Of a DNA stretch of 14,977 bases, positions 6,124 to 13,533 are shown piece by piece (the first letter of the stretch is position 1; each line of letters opens with the position of its first letter). A model generated the notes under the pieces. It did not search any database and was not told where the DNA came from. It saw only the letters and a program-made list of their open reading frames with translations. Source of the DNA: JAZDKP01 sp043802925 (lineage in GTDB: Bacteria > Fibrobacterota > OXYB2-FULL-49-7 > JAEUSG01). A program made the position numbers and the translations under genes. Location of the stretch: NCBI GenBank assembly GCA_043802925.1, contig JAZDKP010000074.1, positions 1-14,977 of the forward strand. Direction: 5' to 3'.

Positions 6124-7434
6124 ATGAACAAGCTCGCAGAAGAACTCAACCAGGTGTTCCAGACCCAGGCCCCGCATCTTTATGAGATGCTCTCGGACTA
6201 CGGCAAGGCGATCTATTTTCCCAAGGGCATTCTTCACCAAGGCGCCGAGGCTGGGCAGAAGGCGAAAAAATACAACGCCACCGTGGGCATCGCGCTTGAA
6301 AAGGGCGTGGCCATGCACCTGCCTTGTATTAAAAAGCATGTTCCGGGACTCACGCCCGCGGAAATGTTCACCTATGCCCCGCCGCAGGGCATTCCCAAAC
6401 TCCGCGAAGCCTGGAAGGCCAAGCTGCTGAACGAAAACCCGGCCCTGAAGGGTAAATCCTTCTCAACGCCCATTGTCACGGCTGCCATCGCGCACGGGCT
6501 TTCGTGCGCGGCCGAGCTTTTTGTTTCGCCCGGGGACCCGCTCATTGTCCCGGACCAGTACTGGGACAACTATCCACTCACCTTTTGCGTGCGCAACAAC
6601 GCCGTGCTCTTCACCTATTCCACTTTTACCGCATCCAATCAATTCGACGCCGCGGCCATGGAAGCGGCCATCATGAAACACGGCAAGGCCAAGGGCAAAG
6701 CGGTCGTGCTCCTGAACTTTCCCAACAATCCCACGGGGTATTCCGTGGGACGCGGCGAGGCTCTTGAAATAACGGCCGCGCTCGAGCGCTGCGCCAAAGC
6801 GGGCATCAACCTGGTGGTTCTGCACGACGATGCCTATTTTGGGCTGGTCTTTGACGACAGCGTTATGCGCGAATCGCTCTTTGGCCTCACCGCCAACTTG
6901 CACGAGCGCCTGCTTGCGGTCAAACTCTGCGGCGCCACTAAAGAGGAATTCGTGTGGGGTTTTCGCACGGGTTTCATCTCCTACGGCATCCAGTGTGCGC
7001 AGCCCGACGCCGTGTATGCCGCGCTCGAGAAGAAGACCATGGGCGTCATCCGCGTCTCCATCTCCAACAGCCCCATGATTTCGCAAAACCTCGTGTTAAA
7101 GGCACTGCAGGACCCGGATTTTGCCGCGGAACGGGCGCAGAAGCACGCGGTCCTTAAGGGCCGCGTACTTGAAGTCAAGCGCGTGCTTGAAGACCCGAAG
7201 TTCGCCCCGCACTTTACGGCCTACCCCTTCAACGCAGGCTACTTTATGTGTCTGCGGCTTAAAAAACTAAAGGCCGAGGCCCTGCGTGTGCACCTTCTCG
7301 ACAAGTACGGGGTGGGCACCATTGCCACGGCCGAGAGCGATCTTCGCATCGCCTTTTCCTGTATTGAAGAGGAGAATGTCCGTGAGCTCTTTGACATCAT
7401 CGGACAGGGCTGCATGGATTTGTCTGGAAAATAG
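6124..7434 (+). CDS. PLP-dependent class I/II aminotransferase
   Basis: This 436-residue fold-type I PLP enzyme is expected to transfer an amino group between an amino acid and a 2-oxoacid. Key residues are spaced as in aspartate aminotransferase: Asn202 (FPNNPTGY), Asp236 (LHDDAYFGL), the PLP lysine Lys273 (GATKEEFVWGF), phosphate-binding Arg281 (FRTGF) eight residues later, and a likely substrate-carboxylate Arg in SDLRIAFS near the C-terminus. The N-terminal stretch YFPKGILHQGAEAGQKA is unusual and marks a subfamily whose substrate I cannot name. The ATG has CGGAGG 10 nt upstream. It stands alone; upstream 6032-6123 is very AT-rich near 6081-6100 (TATTAT/TATATT, possible -10) with no convincing -35 box. 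Its stop is only 16 bp from the convergent gene. Confidence 0.88.
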   Translation: MNKLAEELNQVFQTQAPHLYEMLSDYGKAIYFPKGILHQGAEAGQKAKKYNATVGIALEKGVAMHLPCIKKHVPGLTPAEMFTYAPPQGIPKLREAWKAKLLNENPALKGKSFSTPIVTAAIAHGLSCAAELFVSPGDPLIVPDQYWDNYPLTFCVRNNAVLFTYSTFTASNQFDAAAMEAAIMKHGKAKGKAVVLLNFPNNPTGYSVGRGEALEITAALERCAKAGINLVVLHDDAYFGLVFDDSVMRESLFGLTANLHERLLAVKLCGATKEEFVWGFRTGFISYGIQCAQPDAVYAALEKKTMGVIRVSISNSPMISQNLVLKALQDPDFAAERAQKHAVLKGRVLEVKRVLEDPKFAPHFTAYPFNAGYFMCLRLKKLKAEALRVHLLDKYGVGTIATAESDLRIAFSCIEEENVRELFDIIGQGCMDLSGK

Positions 7435-7450
7435 AAAAATTATTTTGGCG

Positions 7451-9319
7451 TCACCGGGCGGAGCGGACAAAGCTCTGCTGCAGGTTATGCGCAAACGGGT
7501 AAGACGCAAAGGGGGTCCGAAAGGACTCCCTTTCTGTTTCTGTAAGGCCTGGCCAGAGGTTGTCGGTTTCATCGGGGTCGTGTGCAAGATTGTAGAGTTC
7601 TTCGCGCCGCGGCAGCCGGTTCAGGTGCATCATATAATGGAGGTCTCCACGCACCAGGGAAAGCCCCTCGCGGTAGCGCGCAATTTCATTGTTGTTGGAA
7701 ATGAGGATGGCACGTTCCGGCGGCACAGAGGTCAGAAGCGATTGGCCCGGGAGTTCGGCCAACACGGCACGGACCTCGGGCGAACCGGAAAGGTGCAGGA
7801 AGTCCACGAGCGTGGGCAGGATGTCGATGTTGCTCACGTTGACCAAAAGGTTTTTTCGAAGCACGGCCGTATCGAGTCTGGTCTGTAGTTCCTTGGGAAT
7901 GACAAAGAGAAGAGGCACCTGGACAACCTCGCGGTAGAAGAAGTCACGATGGCCCAGGAAACCGTGCTCCTTAAAGCCTTCGCCATGGTCCGAGGCAATG
8001 ATCACCATGGTCCGGTCGCGCAGTCCGTTTCGTTCCAGTGCGTCAAAGACCCGTTGGATAAGCGCATCCTGTAAAAAGATCGCGTTGTCGTATTTGTCCT
8101 GCGGGGTCGTTGTACCGAAAGGCCTGTATTCTTCCGGCGTAACGTACGGGTAATGGGTGGCATTGAAATGGAGCATGCCTGCAAAGGGCCGGCCTTTCTG
8201 CGCAACGAGATAAGCTTCGAAACGGTCCACGGTTTTCCGGTCGTCCATCCCGAGGTCATTCACGGCCGGGAACCCGCTTGCCTCCTTGTCCCACAAAAGT
8301 CCGAGGTCCGGAGTGGCGAGATAGACGTTCATGTTGTACCAGTGGTAGTCCTGCGCGCTGATGAGAAAGGTGGCGTACCCCGCGGTCGCGGCGTATTCAA
8401 AGAAGAAGGGGGCGGAATGGAACCGGAGCGAGCTCTGCACGGGCGAGACGCCGGTGAGAATGCTCGGGAAGGAGAGGAGCGTGGAGGAGGAGTTTGAAAA
8501 GGCGCGGTCGAACTGGAAAAAAGAACCCGGCTGTGCGGCCTTGAGCGCGCTTAAGAACGGGGTGGTGGCGCGGTTGTAGCTGTAAATCGAAAGATTCTGG
8601 CTGCGGAGGCTTTCGGTCAGCACCAGAAGTACGTTGTAACCCGGGTTGGCATGTTTTTCCTTCAGCAAAACGCGGTTACGCGCCAACAGGCCCGAGGAAC
8701 CGAAACCGGGATTGAAGACCCGGTTGTAGACATGACGGCCGGCAAAGCTGAAGGCGTTGACGTCTGCTACAAAGCACTGATCCACGAAACGAACGTTATT
8801 ATTGAAGGTCAGTGTCAACGTGATGAGAAGAAGGGCATGCAAGGCCTTCATCGGCCAAGGCCAGGAAAAGGGCAGGTGCGGACCGCGGGTTATGCGAAAC
8901 AGGGCAACGGAGAATAATGTGGTCAGTAGAATGAAAAGAAAACCTGCAACAGGGGTAAAGGAATCCCGGAAAAGGGTCCAACTGTTGTAGGGTTGGGTGC
9001 GGAAATATTCGAAGGTGTAGTAATTGGGCAGAATACCCATGGCAAGGTAATAACCATAACTTCCGAGGTGCGTGAAGGTGTAGAGGAATCCGATAAGGAG
9101 GCAGAAGAAGAGGTGCGCGCGCTGAAAACGGGCCGAGGCGCGGACAGAATGGAGAAGGAAGAGCAAGCCTTTGTAAAGCAGGAAGGAGAACAGGATGGAG
9201 GCCGTGTAAAAAGCGGCCTCGAGACGGCGGTAACGCGCAATCACGGCATGGCGGAAAAGAAGGTCTGAAATCCACAGCAGGACGGGAACCAGCCAGTACC
9301 AGATGCGCGGATTGCTCAT
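7451..9319 (-). CDS. Membrane-bound sulfatase / LTA-synthase-like phospho- or sulfo-transferase
   Basis: An inner-membrane enzyme of the alkaline phosphatase superfamily (622 aa). About five hydrophobic segments (near residues 8-22, 36-57, 70-92, 123-141, 158-172) precede a periplasmic sulfatase domain from about 228. Metal and nucleophile motifs are present: LLVLTESLRS (Glu236), SNSSSTLLSFPSILTG (Thr280 likely nucleophile), HFNATHYPY and IIASDHGEGFKEHGFLGH (Asp444, His445). Such proteins move glycerophosphate, phosphoethanolamine or similar groups onto lipids or glycans; the substrate is not readable here. An in-frame ATG at 9349 adds ten residues, but those overlap the promoter-like TATACT at 9337-9332 and the pabB start, so 9319 is preferred; neither has a clear ribosome binding site. 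It converges on the aminotransferase gene and is divergent from pabB. Confidence 0.85.
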   Translation of the reverse strand: MSNPRIWYWLVPVLLWISDLLFRHAVIARYRRLEAAFYTASILFSFLLYKGLLFLLHSVRASARFQRAHLFFCLLIGFLYTFTHLGSYGYYLAMGILPNYYTFEYFRTQPYNSWTLFRDSFTPVAGFLFILLTTLFSVALFRITRGPHLPFSWPWPMKALHALLLITLTLTFNNNVRFVDQCFVADVNAFSFAGRHVYNRVFNPGFGSSGLLARNRVLLKEKHANPGYNVLLVLTESLRSQNLSIYSYNRATTPFLSALKAAQPGSFFQFDRAFSNSSSTLLSFPSILTGVSPVQSSLRFHSAPFFFEYAATAGYATFLISAQDYHWYNMNVYLATPDLGLLWDKEASGFPAVNDLGMDDRKTVDRFEAYLVAQKGRPFAGMLHFNATHYPYVTPEEYRPFGTTTPQDKYDNAIFLQDALIQRVFDALERNGLRDRTMVIIASDHGEGFKEHGFLGHRDFFYREVVQVPLLFVIPKELQTRLDTAVLRKNLLVNVSNIDILPTLVDFLHLSGSPEVRAVLAELPGQSLLTSVPPERAILISNNNEIARYREGLSLVRGDLHYMMHLNRLPRREELYNLAHDPDETDNLWPGLTETERESFRTPFASYPFAHNLQQSFVRSAR

Positions 9320-9339
9320 GAGGCTAAAAATAGTATATT
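9312..9339. promoter_or_regulatory. Divergent core promoters between pabB and the sulfatase-like gene
   Basis: On the plus strand TTGCTC (9312-9317), 16 bp and TATATT (9334-9339) would start transcription near 9346, two bases before the pabB ATG. On the minus strand TATACT (9337-9332) would start near 9325, just before the ATG at 9319. The two -10 boxes overlap, so the two promoters could not be used together. Confidence 0.45.
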
Positions 9340-9347
9340 TAGTCACC

Positions 9348-10742
9348 ATGACCCCAGACGGAATCCTGATAAAATCCTTTCCATTTCCGCAGAGTCTTTA
9401 TTCCCTGGCCGTTTCCTCGCTTGACGAATCCGGGGCCTCGCTTCTCGATTCTTCGGATACCCTCTCCCCGCTTGGCCACTACTCTTTTTTCGGCCGCGCT
9501 CCGTTTGCCACGTTTTCCTCCGACGGGCACGCGGATCCGCTGGCCACCCTGAAAAAAGCGCTCGCGCTTTTTTCAGCGCCCCGTCAACTTTCTCCGCTGC
9601 CATTTACGGGCGGGGCCATCGGTAGCTTCAGCTATGACCTCGGCCGCAGGCTCGAACGGTTGCCGGAAAAGGCGCGGCCGCTTCTCGGCTTTCCGGATGT
9701 ACACCTTTGTTTTTACGATGCAATCGCGGTTTATGACCATGCCGAAGCCATGCTGCATCTGTGCGCAAGCGACCCGCGCACGGAAGGGATGGCCGCACTG
9801 CAGAAAAAGATGGACGGACTCGAAGCCTGGGCCGAGGCTGCGGCCAAAGAGTCTGCTCCGGAATCGGAGACCGGGGCGCCGCTTGGAAAGAACCTCTGTT
9901 CAAATTTCACCCGATCCGCCTATTGCCGGGCCGTGGAACAGGTCCAGGAACACATCGTGGCCGGCGACATCTATCAGGCCAACCTTTCCCAGGCCTTTTC
10001 CTTTGACCTGAATTGTACCCCGGAGGCGCTTTACGCGCATCTCCGTGCGCGGACGCCTGCTCCTTTCTCCGCCTTTATCAATTACGGTGGACGCGTAATC
10101 GCTTCCTGCTCGCCCGAGCGTTTTCTGCAGCTCCGGAACGGTCTGGCCGAGACGCGGCCCATCAAAGGCACGCGGCCCCGCGGAAAAGACGCGGCCGAAG
10201 ACGCGGCCCACCGGCATGAACTTTTCGCAAGCCGCAAGGATCGCGCTGAACTCACCATGATTGTGGATCTGGAGCGGAACGACCTGGGCCGCGTGGCGGA
10301 ATACGGTTCCGTGGTGGTGGCCGAACCGCCCGCGCTCGAGTCCTATGCGGACGTGCACCACCTTGCGGCCACGGTGCGGGCCCGGCTCAAGCCCGGCTGC
10401 GGCGCTGTGGACCTGCTCCGAGCCTCCTTTCCCGGCGGGTCCATTACGGGCGCGCCCAAGATACGCGCCATGGAAATCATCGAGTCTCTGGAGCCCACGC
10501 GGCGCTCGCTTTACACCGGCGCGCTGGGCTACATCGGCTTTAACGGTGATATGGACCTGAATATCGTCATTCGGACCGTGCTGTGCGAGGGCACGCGCGC
10601 GGTCTTTCAGGCCGGGGGCGGCATTGTGGCTGATTCGGACCCGGAGCTCGAGTACGAGGAGACGCTGCACAAGGTCCGGGGCATCCTGCGTGTCATTCAT
10701 GGAACAGGAGAGGAGGCGCTGCATGGCGGGCGTATGGCATGA
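9348..10742 (+). CDS. pabB: Aminodeoxychorismate synthase component I
   Basis: PabB aminates chorismate at C4 using ammonia from a glutaminase partner, on the way to 4-aminobenzoate and folate. The protein is 464 aa from the ATG at 9348. An N-terminal domain with LYSLAVSSLDESGASLLDS precedes the chorismate-binding domain (about 186-455): ERFLQLRNG, RPIKGTRPRG (Lys273), VDLERNDLGRV, FPGGSITGAPKIRAMEIIE and GYIGFNGDMDLNIVIRT. The PIKGT lysine, where anthranilate synthase TrpE has Ala, supports PabB. An upstream in-frame ATG at 9303 lies within the divergent gene and is rejected. No Shine-Dalgarno is visible; with the -10 box 8 nt upstream the mRNA may be nearly leaderless. No pabA glutaminase gene is in the window. 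It overlaps pabC by 20 bp. Confidence 0.93.
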   Translation: MTPDGILIKSFPFPQSLYSLAVSSLDESGASLLDSSDTLSPLGHYSFFGRAPFATFSSDGHADPLATLKKALALFSAPRQLSPLPFTGGAIGSFSYDLGRRLERLPEKARPLLGFPDVHLCFYDAIAVYDHAEAMLHLCASDPRTEGMAALQKKMDGLEAWAEAAAKESAPESETGAPLGKNLCSNFTRSAYCRAVEQVQEHIVAGDIYQANLSQAFSFDLNCTPEALYAHLRARTPAPFSAFINYGGRVIASCSPERFLQLRNGLAETRPIKGTRPRGKDAAEDAAHRHELFASRKDRAELTMIVDLERNDLGRVAEYGSVVVAEPPALESYADVHHLAATVRARLKPGCGAVDLLRASFPGGSITGAPKIRAMEIIESLEPTRRSLYTGALGYIGFNGDMDLNIVIRTVLCEGTRAVFQAGGGIVADSDPELEYEETLHKVRGILRVIHGTGEEALHGGRMA

Positions 10743-11538
10743 CGGTGTCTGGACCCCGGCGGAGAGCGCATGGGTCCCTTTTCTTGACAACGGCTTTCTG
10801 TTCGGCGAAGGGGTCTTTGAGTCGCTGCGTACCTATAACGGGACCCCGTTTCTGCTCGACGAGCATCTGGACCGGCTCTTCAGCGGACTCGGCCTGCTCA
10901 ACGCGGCCGCGCCACGGACCCGGACCGAGATGAAATCAGACATCAACAACGCCATGGCGCACTGGAGCCAGATGGAGGCTCGCATCAAGCTGATTACAAC
11001 GGCGCGCGGTTTTTACGTCCTCCTTGAGCCCCTGACGCTCCGACCCGCGGCGCTGTATGAACATGGGGCGCGGCTCATTACTTCAAAAATAGTGCGCAAC
11101 GAGCGGAACTGTATTTCTTCAATCAAGTCGCTCAGCTTTCTCGACTGTCTGCTCGTGCGGCGCGAGGCGCAGGCCGCCCAGGCGGACGAGGCGTTGATGT
11201 TCAACACGCAGGCCTTTGTTGCGGAAGGGGCCTCCTCCAACCTTTTCATCGTTTCGGACGGCACACTCCGGACCCCGTCCCTTGACCAGGGCATCCTGCC
11301 CGGTATCACGCGCGCATTTGTGCTCAAACTCGCGGCGGAGGCGGGAATCCCGTGCCGGGAACAGCGCGTGACGCGGAAGGAACTGCTCGCCGCGGACGAG
11401 GCGTTCATCACGGGCTCCATCGCGGAAATCGTGCCCGTGGCCTCACTCGACGGCAATGTGTTGGGGAAAGGAAGGGAGATTACGGGTCAACTCCGGATGA
11501 GGTACCGTCAGCGGACGCAGACTGCCGTGCTGCCGTGA
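10723..11538 (+). CDS. pabC: Class IV aminotransferase, aminodeoxychorismate lyase
   Basis: A 271-residue fold-type IV PLP enzyme. As PabC it would split 4-amino-4-deoxychorismate into 4-aminobenzoate and pyruvate. The N-terminal motif DNGFLFGEGVFESLRTYNG (22-40), the PLP lysine Lys135 in SSIKSLSFLD, EALMFNTQAFVAEGASSNLF (156-175, Glu169) and LPGITR (192-197) are typical. The family also contains D-amino acid and branched-chain aminotransferases; the direct coupling to pabB makes PabC the best call. ATG at 10723 is chosen because AGGAGG lies 6 nt upstream and the protein begins at the conserved region; upstream in-frame starts run through pabB. It overlaps the last 20 bp of pabB in another frame. 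Confidence 0.88.
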   Translation: MAGVWHDGVWTPAESAWVPFLDNGFLFGEGVFESLRTYNGTPFLLDEHLDRLFSGLGLLNAAAPRTRTEMKSDINNAMAHWSQMEARIKLITTARGFYVLLEPLTLRPAALYEHGARLITSKIVRNERNCISSIKSLSFLDCLLVRREAQAAQADEALMFNTQAFVAEGASSNLFIVSDGTLRTPSLDQGILPGITRAFVLKLAAEAGIPCREQRVTRKELLAADEAFITGSIAEIVPVASLDGNVLGKGREITGQLRMRYRQRTQTAVLP

Positions 11539-11553
11539 AATCCATAAAACAAG

Positions 11554-11582
11554 TTGCAGTACGTACTGATATTGTATATATT
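11554..11582 (+). promoter_or_regulatory. Promoter of the second toxin-antitoxin pair
   Basis: TTGCAG (11554-11559), a 17-bp spacer and TATATT (11577-11582) match sigma70 well. The expected start of transcription, about 7 nt downstream, falls on the antitoxin ATG at 11589, which has no ribosome binding site: a probable leaderless mRNA. Confidence 0.6.
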
Positions 11583-11590
11583 ATACGTAT
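11557..11590. promoter_or_regulatory. Palindromic operator with two TACGTA cores
   Basis: CAGTACGTACTG (11557-11568) is a perfect 12-bp palindrome overlapping the -35 box. GTATATATTATAC (11574-11586) is an inverted repeat over the -10 box, and ATACGTAT (11583-11590) is a palindrome reaching the start codon. TACGTA recurs at 11560 and 11584, 24 bp apart. This suits autorepression by the antitoxin or toxin-antitoxin complex. Confidence 0.6.
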
Positions 11591-11834
11591 GAATGCAAAG
11601 CTGACGCTTAAACTCAACGGTCACTCCATCCGGCAGGCCAAGCGGTACGCCCGCACCCACCAGGACAGCCTCTCCGGACTGGTGGAAAAGTTCTTTGATT
11701 CCCTGACCGGTCCACGGCAAAAGGGTGAAATAAAAAACTCTCCGCTCGTTGAATCGTTGGCCGGCATACTCAAAAAAGGGCATGCCGACCCCCGGGGTGA
11801 TTATGCCGATTATCTGACCCGGAAATACCAATGA
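11589..11834 (+). CDS. Antitoxin, DUF6364-like
   Basis: This 81-residue protein reads MNAKLTLKLNGHSIRQAKRY then ARTHQDSLSGLVEKFFDSLT, the pattern of DUF6364-family antitoxins (a short strand, then helices with an SLSxLVE turn, ribbon-helix-helix-like) usually found in front of PIN toxins. The C-terminal part (54-81: LVESLAGILKKG, then DYADYLTRKY) is the likely toxin-binding tail. The start is ATG at 11589; a longer frame back to 11352 runs through pabC and is rejected. No ribosome binding site exists and the -10 box lies 7 nt upstream, so translation is probably leaderless. Its stop overlaps the toxin start as ATGA. Confidence 0.82.
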   Translation: MNAKLTLKLNGHSIRQAKRYARTHQDSLSGLVEKFFDSLTGPRQKGEIKNSPLVESLAGILKKGHADPRGDYADYLTRKYQ

Positions 11835-12253
11835 GCAACCGGGTCTATCTTGATACCGACATTATCTTTGATTTTATTGATGAACGGGCGCCTCATTTCA
11901 ACGATTCCCTGGACCTTTTCAATCTCATCGGCGAGGGACGGGTTGTCGGGCATGTGTCCCCCCTGATATTTTCCAATCTGTATTATATTATCCGAAAGCA
12001 GAAAAACGCGGTCTTTGCCCGGGACGTGCTGGTCCGGCTGCAATCCCTGCTCACCATCGTTACCATTGACGAAAAAATTGTCGGTCTGGCGCTGGCCTCT
12101 GGGTTCAAGGATTTTGAGGATGCCATCCAATATTATTCGGCGGTGGAAAACAGGATTCCCTGCCTGGTTACGCGCAATAAAAAAGACTATCAGGGCGCCG
12201 GGATAACCATTTGTACCGCCAAAGAATACGTTCAGCTCGGAAAATTTGAATAA
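11831..12253 (+). CDS. PIN-domain ribonuclease toxin (PIN_3 type)
   Basis: A 140-residue PIN-domain protein and the toxin partner of the preceding gene. It shows YLDTDIIFDF (Asp8, Asp10), VSPLIFSNLYYIIRKQ (43-57), DFEDAIQYYSA (94-104; Glu96, Asp97) and LVTRNKKDYQG (112-122; Asp119), the series typical of PIN_3 proteins paired with DUF6364 antitoxins. In this subfamily the Glu of the classical second helix is replaced (Asn49 here), so it is not evidence of inactivation. ATG at 11831 overlaps the antitoxin stop as ATGA, implying coupled translation. Unlike the PIN toxin at 5639, it is from a different subfamily, so the two modules are independent rather than duplicates. Confidence 0.86.
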   Translation: MSNRVYLDTDIIFDFIDERAPHFNDSLDLFNLIGEGRVVGHVSPLIFSNLYYIIRKQKNAVFARDVLVRLQSLLTIVTIDEKIVGLALASGFKDFEDAIQYYSAVENRIPCLVTRNKKDYQGAGITICTAKEYVQLGKFE

Positions 12254-12268
12254 GGAACCCGTTTTTCA

Positions 12269-12880
12269 ATGACATCCGCCCCCTTAAAAACCATCGCGGT
12301 CTTTGCCTCGGGCGGTGGGACCAACCTCCAGAGCCTCCTCAACCGCATCGAGACCGGCGAACTGCCGGCACGTATCGCGTTCGTGCTCTCCAACAACAGC
12401 AAGGCGCGGGCCCTCGAGCGAGCGCGGCAGTACAACATTCCGGCCATCCATTTGAGCACTAAAACGCACCCGGATCCGGCGCAGTATGCGGCCGAACTCC
12501 TGGCCCTCCTGAAAAAACACGATGTTTCTCTCATTGCGCTCGCGGGTTATATGAAGCAACTCCCGCCTGGGGTCGTTCAGGTTTTTCACGGCCGTATCGT
12601 GAACATCCATCCCTCGCTGCTTCCAAAGTTCGGGGGCGCGGGTATGTTTGGCATCAACGTGCACGAGGCTGTAATTGCGGCAGGGGAAAAGGAGAGCGGC
12701 GCGTCAGTCCATTTTGTCACTGAAAATTACGATGAAGGGCCGGTCATTATGCAGGAAAAGGTCCCGGTGCTTCCAGGCGATGTCCCGGTGACCCTGTCGA
12801 TTCGCGTGCTTGAAGTGGAACACCGGCTTTATCCCGAGGCCGTGCGGCGCGTGCTCGCGGGTGAAATCACGATGAAATGA
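12269..12880 (+). CDS. purN: Phosphoribosylglycinamide formyltransferase
   Basis: PurN transfers a formyl group from 10-formyltetrahydrofolate to GAR in the third step of purine synthesis. The 203-residue protein has the phosphate-binding FASGGGTNLQSLL (12-24) and the catalytic triad Asn112 and His114 (VNIHPSLLPKFGG) with Asp155 (ENYDEGPVIMQ). HEAVIAAGEKESGASVHFV (132-150) is also typical. Length is normal. The ATG has AAGGA about 12 nt upstream. The gene follows the toxin by 15 bp and may be read from the toxin operon promoter, as no separate promoter was found. Its stop overlaps the rnhB start as ATGA. Confidence 0.95.
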   Translation: MTSAPLKTIAVFASGGGTNLQSLLNRIETGELPARIAFVLSNNSKARALERARQYNIPAIHLSTKTHPDPAQYAAELLALLKKHDVSLIALAGYMKQLPPGVVQVFHGRIVNIHPSLLPKFGGAGMFGINVHEAVIAAGEKESGASVHFVTENYDEGPVIMQEKVPVLPGDVPVTLSIRVLEVEHRLYPEAVRRVLAGEITMK

Positions 12881-13533
12881 CCATGCAGACCATGCTTTTT
12901 TCCGCGGGCCTTGACGTCATCGACGGACTTGACTCCCTCGACAATCCGCATGACTTTGACGCGGCCCTGCACAATGCCGGGGTTGTTGCCTTTCTCGGTG
13001 TTGACGAGGCCGGGCGCGGCCCTTTAGCCGGCCCGGTCGTGGCCGCGGCTGTGCTGCTGCCAGCGAACCACGGCATCACCCGCCTGCGTGATTCCAAAAA
13101 AGTGCCCGAACCCGAGCGCGAAGAACTGTACGCGGCCGTGGTCGCCCGCGCCCTGTGCTGGAGCGCGGCCGTGATTGACGCCGGGACCATCGACCGCATC
13201 AATATATTGAACGCAGCGCTGTTGGCCATGCGGCAGGCGGTCGAAAGCACCGGCAGCGCCTGCCCTGTGCTGGTGGACGGCAACCGCGCCATTCCCGGCC
13301 TCCGGAATCCCCAGCGTGCCCTGGTCCGGGGCGACGCCCGGAGCGCCACTGTGGCCGCGGCTTCCATCGTGGCCAAGGTAACGCGCGACCGCCTGATGCG
13401 CGGATTCGACGCCCAGTACCCGCGCTACGGCTTTGCCCGGCACAAAGGCTACGGCACCGCGGACCATCTGCAGAGCCTGCGGAACCATGGTCCCAGTCCC
13501 ATCCACCGTAAAACCTTTAAAGGAGTATTATAA
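12877..13533 (+). CDS. rnhB: Ribonuclease HII
   Basis: RNase HII cuts RNA in RNA/DNA hybrids and starts removal of single ribonucleotides from DNA. The 218-residue protein has GVDEAGRGPLAGPV (41-54; Asp43, Glu44), LRDSKK (70-75), VDGN (Asp134), a likely fourth acidic ligand Asp153 in RGDARS, AAASIVAKVTRDRLM (160-174) and HKGYGTADH (189-197). About 35 residues precede the usual start of the domain; they may be real or an upstream-start artefact, but ATG at 12877 overlaps the purN stop as ATGA and is the best supported start. The AAAGGAG serving rfbA lies in its last codons. Confidence 0.95.
   Translation: MTMQTMLFSAGLDVIDGLDSLDNPHDFDAALHNAGVVAFLGVDEAGRGPLAGPVVAAAVLLPANHGITRLRDSKKVPEPEREELYAAVVARALCWSAAVIDAGTIDRINILNAALLAMRQAVESTGSACPVLVDGNRAIPGLRNPQRALVRGDARSATVAAASIVAKVTRDRLMRGFDAQYPRYGFARHKGYGTADHLQSLRNHGPSPIHRKTFKGVL

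Noticed and set aside
9900..10790. Minus-strand frame of 296 codons opposite pabB
   Set aside because: Shadow of pabB/pabC; no start signal or motif.
11352..11588. N-terminal extension of the second antitoxin
   Set aside because: Overlaps the end of pabC in another frame and encodes Arg/Gly-rich nonsense; the family-like protein starts at 11589.
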